64,000 bases of DNA from Piromyces finnis. Its lineage: Eukaryota > Neocallimastigomycota > Neocallimastigomycetes > Neocallimastigales > Neocallimastigaceae. Where the stretch lies: assembly GCA_002104945.1 (NCBI GenBank), contig MCFH01000013.1, forward strand, positions 900,033-964,032, given 5' to 3'. The notes beneath the pieces are model-generated. The model saw only the letters and a list, made by a program, of their open reading frames with translations. It was not told the origin of the DNA and did not search any database. A program made the position numbers and the translations under genes. This document shows positions 57,701 through 64,000 of this stretch, piece by piece (the stretch's first letter is position 1; every line of letters begins with the position of its first letter).

Positions 57701-58862
57701 TGAAGTAATTGTTGAAGTATTTCATCTAATTTAATCATGGAATGAAAATAATTATTATAAGTTGCAATAACAGTTGGAAATCTATTAAGCATTATTTCCT
57801 ATATATATTTTTTTAAAGAAAAATATTATTTTAATATTTTATTTTTAAAAATTTTAAAAAAGTTTTTATATATTTACCAATTCATTTTGATAATTATTAA
57901 TCTGGTTTAGCCATAAAGCATTGTTTACATTTTCTTTTAATAAAGAAATATCTTTAACTGAACTGTAAAAAACATCTGATAAATTTCTAATGTATAAGTA
58001 AAAAAAGAAAAATAAATGAAAAAATTACAATAAATTAATAAAATAGTTTTTTTTTTTTTCTTCTTTTTTTTTTTTTTTTAATTAAAAATAAAAATTTTAC
58101 TGTTGATTTTGAGGTTCAATCAAAAGATAATCTCCTGTGAATGGTTTTTTTAACTTGGAAATTAATGTGTCTAAATTATTCAATACATTAGAAATGTGAT
58201 TTGAAAAAATTTCTAAAGTACTTTTTTTTAATTCTTTTATTAAATTTAAATATATATATATTATATTTATATATTAATAATAATAATAATAATAATACTA
58301 AAAGCTTTAATTCTTATTTATAAAAGTATTTTGTTATTCTTTAATACCTAATTCCTTAGCATTAATAACATCAACTGTTAATAATTTTTCTTTTAATTGA
58401 AGTATATTTATATTTAACTTTTAAACATATTCATCAATATAAATGATAATAATGATTAAAGAAAAAAAAAAAATTTATAATATATATAAAAAAAGGTAAT
58501 TATATAAACCTCATTAATTTCTTCTTGTTGTTTTATTAAAGTTGTAAGAACATTTATTATTTTTTCAGTTGAACTTTCCTTATGTATATTTGTTCTCTTT
58601 ATATAAAATAACAATTGAATAATTTATAAAATAATAATAATAATTTAATTTTAATCCTGTTTATTCTTAAATGTAAAAATTATGAGAATTACAAATTTAT
58701 TTTCAAAATTACATTTATATCATATCCTGAATTAGAAATTGCATCTAAAATTTTATAATAGGAATTGTTATCATTTAAAGTTAAATTTTCTATTTCATTG
58801 GGTGATACCATGACATCGTTATTATCATCTGAATCACTTATGGTAATAACATCTTCTTCCAT
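57679..58862 (-). CDS. HAUS2-like augmin complex subunit, 6 exons
   Basis: Small coiled-coil protein, probably the augmin subunit that helps recruit gamma-tubulin to existing microtubules. Exons: 58862-58713, 58596-58510, 58417-58348, 58233-58101, 57986-57878, 57798-57679; phases agree; 222 residues (human HAUS2 is 235). The resemblance is in order and spacing rather than strong identity. A helix NINILQLKEKLLTVDVINAK corresponds to the family's LEIELLKLEKDTADVVHP. SNHISNVLNNLDTLISKLKK-PFTGDYLLIEPQNQ corresponds to the NNHL...L..RL..P....LPIE segment, and a C-terminal coiled region follows. The N-terminus is acidic (ISDSDDNNDV). The last exon may end differently: the neighbouring frame codes a further IPFDPF peptide. 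The next gene upstream is a large coiled-coil protein on the same strand. It could instead be another small coiled-coil cytoskeletal protein. Confidence 0.5.
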
Positions 58863-59136
58863 TATCAAAAAAATATATTATAATTAAATTTCGCCTTCCA
58901 ACCCTTACAAATAAATAAAATAACAGGAAAAAAAAAAAAAAAAAACTGGATAAAAAAAATTTTTTTAATTGAAAAAAAATATATAACTATTAAAATTTTA
59001 AATATAATATGATTTTTTTTCTTTTTTCTTTTTTTATTATTATTCTTAATAATTAAAGGGTATTGTATTATTCTAAATAATTATTTTTTTTTATAAATAT
59101 AAATATTATAATTATATGTATATATTTAACATGGCT

Positions 59137-59413
59137 CTAAAGTTCTAAAGATAAAAATCCTTTTTGTATAGTCTTTATAATAGATTCCATTTCTGAGTTT
59201 TCAGAAGAATTAATATCATTTAAAGATTCAAAAAGTTGGGTTAAGATATTTCTTAGATAGGATGACTAAATAATTAAAAATAAAATAAAATATAAAATAA
59301 ATATGTTAATATTATATATAACTTTTTTTTCTTTTTGAAAAATGAAAATTTATAAAAAATATACTCTTTCATTTAATTCTACTACAGCTGATTTTAAAGT
59401 TGATATCTAAAAA

Positions 59414-59449
<36 letters not shown>

Positions 59450-62400
59450 TTTTAATAAATCATATATATATATATTTATATATAAATATATATATAACCT
59501 TTTCATCACAACGTTTCTTATATTCTATCATATAATCGGTGTTATGTTTAAAAGTGGATTCCCATTCATTGGTTAACATTTGAATTTCTTGATTAAGATT
59601 AATACCAATATCTTTATATTTTTGATATAAAGTATTTAAATTTTCATTCTTACGTTCTAATTTCGCAAATTCTTCTTCAATATGAATATTTTCAAGATTA
59701 GACGTGTGAACCTGATTTTTTAATTGGGTGAGAGTTTGTTGAAGGGTATCTATTTTTTCTTTTAATTGACTATTCTCATCTCTTAAATCAATAATTAATC
59801 CTTCCATAAAATCTTTTTTCATTTCAGAATAATTTTTTAACTCTTGAACTGTCCGAAAATCTTCCAATTTTGAAAGATATTCTTTTTCAATACGATAAAT
59901 ATGAGGATGATCATGTCGGTTGGGTCCACGAATATCATAATCATTTTCAAAAAGTTCATATTGTTGATCACCCAAATGATCATTTTGATTTAAAATATCA
60001 GTTGCTGAGAACGGGCAACCATTCTCATGAACATTATTTGTAATAGGTACAATATTCATATCTTCCATGGGAGCCTGATCATTACTACTATTACATAGAG
60101 TTTCATTGGTTTGGATCTCATTATTTGGTATATATTTATTTTTACTCATAGCAAACTCTTGTGCATTTTTTATTTTATTATTTTCTTCCTTAGTATCGGA
60201 AAAAGGATTTACCGAGAGCTCTGGTAAATTTTCTTGATTTGAATCAAGGTGGGTATCAATGGATTCTTTAACATCAAATTTGGTATCTTCATTTAAAGTT
60301 TCCGTTAAATCTTCTTGTTCTGATTGAATTGCTAAAACTTCATTAGTCAGATCATCTTTCATACTGAACTCATTGTCATAATTAAACGATTTTGAAATAT
60401 CATTTGCATCTAATATTTCTTGTATATCAATATAATCAATTCTTTCTTCTTCTAATTCATGATCATGATCTATATGATCATTTCTTCTTATAATTTGACT
60501 AAAATCTAACTGACTGATTTCTTGACTTTTGCTATTACTATCTATTAAATCATCTGAATTAATTGTCTTATTGTCTGATATCATTGAAATATTATTTTCT
60601 TTTTCTTTTTCTACTGAACTGGTAATGCCATCTGTTAAATCATTTTTAGATGGACATGAAAAAGTATTTTCTTGATTTTTATTTTTTATGATATCGTCCA
60701 GTATGCTGGTTTCATCCATCATTAAATGATCTATATTACTATGAGCTGATCTATTTCCTTCATTATTATTATCCCCATTATTGTCACCATCATCTATTTT
60801 GTTATTTTTGTCTATTGATTCACCATTAATATTAGTTTCTATATCTATGTTGTTTGAATTTTTATTATTTTTATTATTGGTGTCGTTACTATTATCTTTA
60901 TCTTTTTTATTACTATCATTCACATTCTCATTTTTACTATTATTGTCATTGTCCTTATCTCGAATATTATTGCTATTATCTTTATCATTGTTAATGTTAA
61001 TTTTGTTCTCATCCCTACTATCATTATCCTTATTTCTTTCATTTACTATGAAAGTTTCTTCATTTGTCAATGATACATCATTTTTACTATTATCGTTGGC
61101 ATAATCTATTTGTTCATCAATCAATCCTGATACACTTTTATTATAATAGATAGAATTGTCTTTATTCTTAATAGACTCATCATTACTATTCTCATTATTT
61201 TTAAGTTGTTCATCTGATTCAGTGTCACCTTGTATTTTATTGATAGTATCACTTATTTTAATATCTGTGTTTAAATCTTCTTCCATCATATCCATGGTAT
61301 TATAATCAATAAGAGAATTATTTAAATTTTCTGGAATGAATTTTTTATTTTCAGTTAATTCTTCTTCTATAATCATATCATCTGAATTACTTGGCTTATC
61401 CTTTTCTTCTATTGAATTGGAAATTGTATTATTTATGATTTCTGGTACGTCTGTTTCATTTTTTAATAATGTATTATTATGAATTATAGGATTGGTAATA
61501 GTTATACTTGATTTTTCTTTTAATGAGTTTTTTAATATCTCACATTCATTGAACATTGAAAGAGTGACTTGATTGCTATCCCAATATTTATTTGACGTTT
61601 CTTCAATTTCCTGACGAAGTCGAGCATTTTCGCTTAATAGATCTTCGTATTGATGTTTCATTACTTCAAATCGTTCTGAATTGTACATTTGTTTGTATTT
61701 ATTAAATTCATCAACATATTTTTTATCAGCTAACTTTTGTTGTTCAAAAGTTTCCACAATATCATTTAATTTCTTAATAACGAATTTATTGTTACAATAC
61801 AAACTTTTAAAATGATTAAGACTTTTTGATTTGGTTTGGATTTCAATTTGTTTATTGTTATTATCATGTTGTAATCTCATAATTTCATTTTTATAATCTT
61901 CAAGCCTATCCTTTAACATTTTATTTTCATCTTCAAGTATTTCCTGTTCATGCTTTAAATTTTCAATATCTTGAATAGAGGTACTAATTGTTGAATTACC
62001 ATTATCCTTTTCAGAGATAATAGTATCATTATTGTTATTGTTATTTTCTTTTTCAGAAATAATAGTATCATTATTGGTATTGTTACTTTCTTTTTCAGAA
62101 ATAATAGTATCATTATTGGTATTGTTATTTTCTTTTTCAGAAATAATAGTATCATTACTGTTATTGTTATTTTCTTTTTCAGAAATAATAGTATCATTAC
62201 TGTTATTGTTATTTTCTTTTTCAGAGATAATAGTACCTTTTTCATATATTACTGAAAGTTCCTGTTCATTATCATTAATATTTATACTATCCTTCATTTC
62301 CTCTATACTTGTTGAAATATCATCAATACTAAATTGTGGATAAAATTGTTGAATTTCACTAGTTTCATATTCACGAGTTAAAACTTCTTCTGAAATTTCT

Positions 62401-63235
62401 ATTGAAGACATGTTTTTTAATTTATGTATTAAATCTTTAAAAAGGGAATGAAGTAAATTGGTAAAATGGATATTTTTTGAATTAACAGAATTAATAATTA
62501 AATTAAAAATATTTTCTACTAATATGACACTATTATTTGTTTGACATTCCAATAATTGATAAAAATTATTTAAAATTAAGTCTGTATTATATGATATAGT
62601 ATTGGAATTGGTTTGATATTGTTCTTCCAATTCACCTTCAAGATTTTTAATTTTTTCCTTATAATTTTCACATTCCATTTTTATATCAATCAACTCTTGA
62701 GATTTTTCATTTAATAATTGTTCCAATGAATCATTTCTATTTGACAAAGTTTCATTAGTTTTCTATATATATATTATGAATATAAAATATATATACAGAT
62801 AATTTAAATAATTATGATAAAAAAAAAAATTAATCAACTATAATTATATAATTATATACCTGAAATTTTTCTATAAAATATTTTGTCATTTTTGAATTTT
62901 CTTCCCAGACCTTTTCGTTTTCCTCCTTTATTTTACCAATTTTTTTTAAAGAAAAAAAAAAAAAAAGCAATTAATATTACAATTTTTTAAGTGATATGGT
63001 ATAATAAAACCATATATACATTTAAAATTAAACATTACTTGTTGTTTTTGACATTCCTTAATTTTATTTTGCAATAGTTCAATTTTCTCTTTATCTGTTA
63101 ATTTCTTCTCAAGAAGAAAATTTTTTGAATCATTCTAAAAATAATTAAAATATATTAATAATAAAAAGTTACAAAAATTGAAATTTTATATGTAAAAGGA
63201 GAAGAGAAAGAATAAAAATTTCTAACCATTGACAT
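59137..63235 (-). CDS. Large coiled-coil protein of unknown function, at least 6 exons
   Basis: Not recognised. Exons 63235-63227, 63134-63039, 62925-62860, 62762-59499, 59406-59365 and 59265-59137 join in phase to about 1,201 residues. The first exon is only MSM, so a further upstream exon or another start is possible. The N-terminal 200 residues, a block near 61600-61950 and the C-terminal 180 residues (for example IDTLQQTLTQLKNQVHTSNL) have heptad patterns typical of long coiled coils. Between them lies acidic Asn/Asp/Ser-rich disordered sequence. A 14-residue TIISEKENNNNSND repeat occurs about six times (61990-62232). No motor, kinase or membrane domain is visible. Golgin-, spindle- or flagellum-associated roles are all possible. 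The HAUS2-like gene lies 274 bases downstream on the same strand. Confidence 0.75.
61990..62232 (-). repeat. 42-base tandem repeat coding TIISEKENNNNSND
   Basis: Six tandem units in the coiled-coil gene. They are nearly identical in DNA and differ mainly as S/N and K/E-S changes, so the array is young and probably variable between strains. Confidence 0.9.
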
Positions 63236-63589
63236 TGTAAATTCTTGTGTTTTAAAAATTAATTGTTCATTATCGTAAAAGGAAAGAGTATACTATTTGA
63301 AATATTTGTAATTATAATATTATAACCAATTTGAAATATATATTTTATATATTATTACTTGTTATTTTCACTTGTATTAGCACTTTAAAGAATTTATTAA
63401 AAAAAAAAAAAAATTGAAAAAAATGAAAAATGAAATCATAAATAATAAATTAAAAATCAAACCTTATTGGATTAAATAATTTTATTTATGAAAATTTTAA
63501 AAAATTGTCCATATATTAAAACTAATTTTATAAAGTATTCTCTTCTTTAAAAAATATTTTTTAAACCTATTCAAATTAATAAAGGAAAA
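63236..63589. promoter_or_regulatory. Short divergent promoter region
   Basis: About 350 bases separate the 5' ends of the coiled-coil gene (-) and the PPIH-type gene (+), so the promoters of both should lie here. The sequence is AT-rich with A and T runs. No specific element can be named. An extra upstream exon of the coiled-coil gene could also lie here. Confidence 0.4.
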
Positions 63590-64000
63590 ATGGCTTCTGA
63601 AAAGAGAAATCCAATTGTGTTTTTTGATATTGAGTATGTATATATTAGTATTTTGAAAAGTAGGAAAGAAAAGTATTATTATTTTCTATTTATTTTTTTT
63701 TAATTTATTAATATTACTACTAAATTTTTAAATATAAAAAGAATTGGTAAGCAACCAGCAGGAAGAATAAAATTAGAATTATTTGCTGATGTTTGTCCAA
63801 AAACAGCTGAAAACTTTAGACAATTTTGTACAGGAGAATACAGGTATTTATAAATCCTGAAACAAAAAAAAAAAGTTTTTTTATACTATTTCTTAATTAT
63901 AACAATGATTTATTTTTTAAAAAAAAAAGAATTAACGGTGTTCCACAAGGTTACAAAGGATGTCAATTCCATAGAGTAATTAAAGGTAATATTTTAACAT
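63590..64000 (+). CDS. Cyclophilin, PPIH (spliceosomal CypH) type, 5' part
   Basis: Peptidyl-prolyl cis-trans isomerase; CypH is a part of the U4/U6.U5 tri-snRNP. Exons 63590-63633, 63742-63843 and 63930-63985 are in phase and the gene runs off the window. The visible 67 residues are [95 protein letters not shown] and GVPQGYKG match PPIH better than the main cytosolic cyclophilin A. FHRVIK includes the active-site Arg. The third exon ends at a GGTAAT donor, with the rest beyond the window. Confidence 0.9.

Noticed and set aside
61955-62343. Repetitive frames on both strands (LLLFSFSEIIVS type)
   Set aside because: Other-frame readings of the 42-base repeat in the coiled-coil gene.

Overview
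The window comes from a very AT-rich, intron-dense eukaryotic nuclear genome. The best fit is a zoosporic fungus of the anaerobic gut fungi (Neocallimastigomycota); this is inference, not proof. The reasons are: intergenic DNA almost only A and T with long A, T, AAT and AAAT tracts; Asn-rich proteins; a fused fungal/eukaryotic-type NADH glutamate synthase; a fungal Pho80/PCL cyclin; a fungal-type CSL (RBPJ-like) factor; and an outer-dynein-arm docking protein, which implies a motile flagellum. Dictyostelium-like base composition is the main look-alike, but the flagellar gene argues against it. No rRNA, tRNA, transposon or CRISPR array was recognised.

Most genes are split by short introns with GTATGT/GTAAGT-like donors and AG acceptors. 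I rebuilt exons by hand, requiring phase agreement and homology across each junction. Layout: CSL transcription factor (-, 223-6519, 14 exons); sugar-porter-like MFS protein with a huge central loop, broken by one frameshift (-, 7346-10857); a 5.2 kb head-to-head intergenic region with a minisatellite; glutamate synthase GLT1 (+, 16054-22350, one exon); ERI1-type 3'-5' exonuclease (+, 24815-26464); PCL-type cyclin with a ~1,600-residue tail (-, 27248-32752); nucleoporin NDC1 (-, 35515-39178, 11 exons); striatin (-, 40509-44697, 14 exons); TTC25/ODAD4-like TPR protein (+, 47222-48695); a KPWE-motif (PEX39-like) protein (+, 49403-50922); SRPK kinase (-, 51976-55273, 9 exons); a HAUS2-like augmin subunit (-, 57679-58862, 6 exons); a large coiled-coil protein (-, 59137-63235); and the start of a PPIH-type cyclophilin (+, 63590-end).

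There are no operons. Functions are mostly core eukaryotic: nitrogen assimilation (GLT1), splicing (SRPK, PPIH), nuclear envelope (NDC1), STRIPAK signalling (striatin), microtubules and flagella (ODAD4-like, HAUS2-like, perhaps the coiled-coil protein), RNA decay (ERI1) and cell-cycle or nutrient signalling (cyclin). GLT1 stands out: no introns and strongly optimised codons, against intron-rich, AT-codon neighbours. I found no clear new multi-gene system. The oddest items are the giant-loop transporter, the repeat-filled GC-AG intron and frame break in the CSL gene, the short ODAD4-like protein, the duplicated module in the PEX39-like protein, and a decaying tandem copy of the HAUS2-like 3' end.
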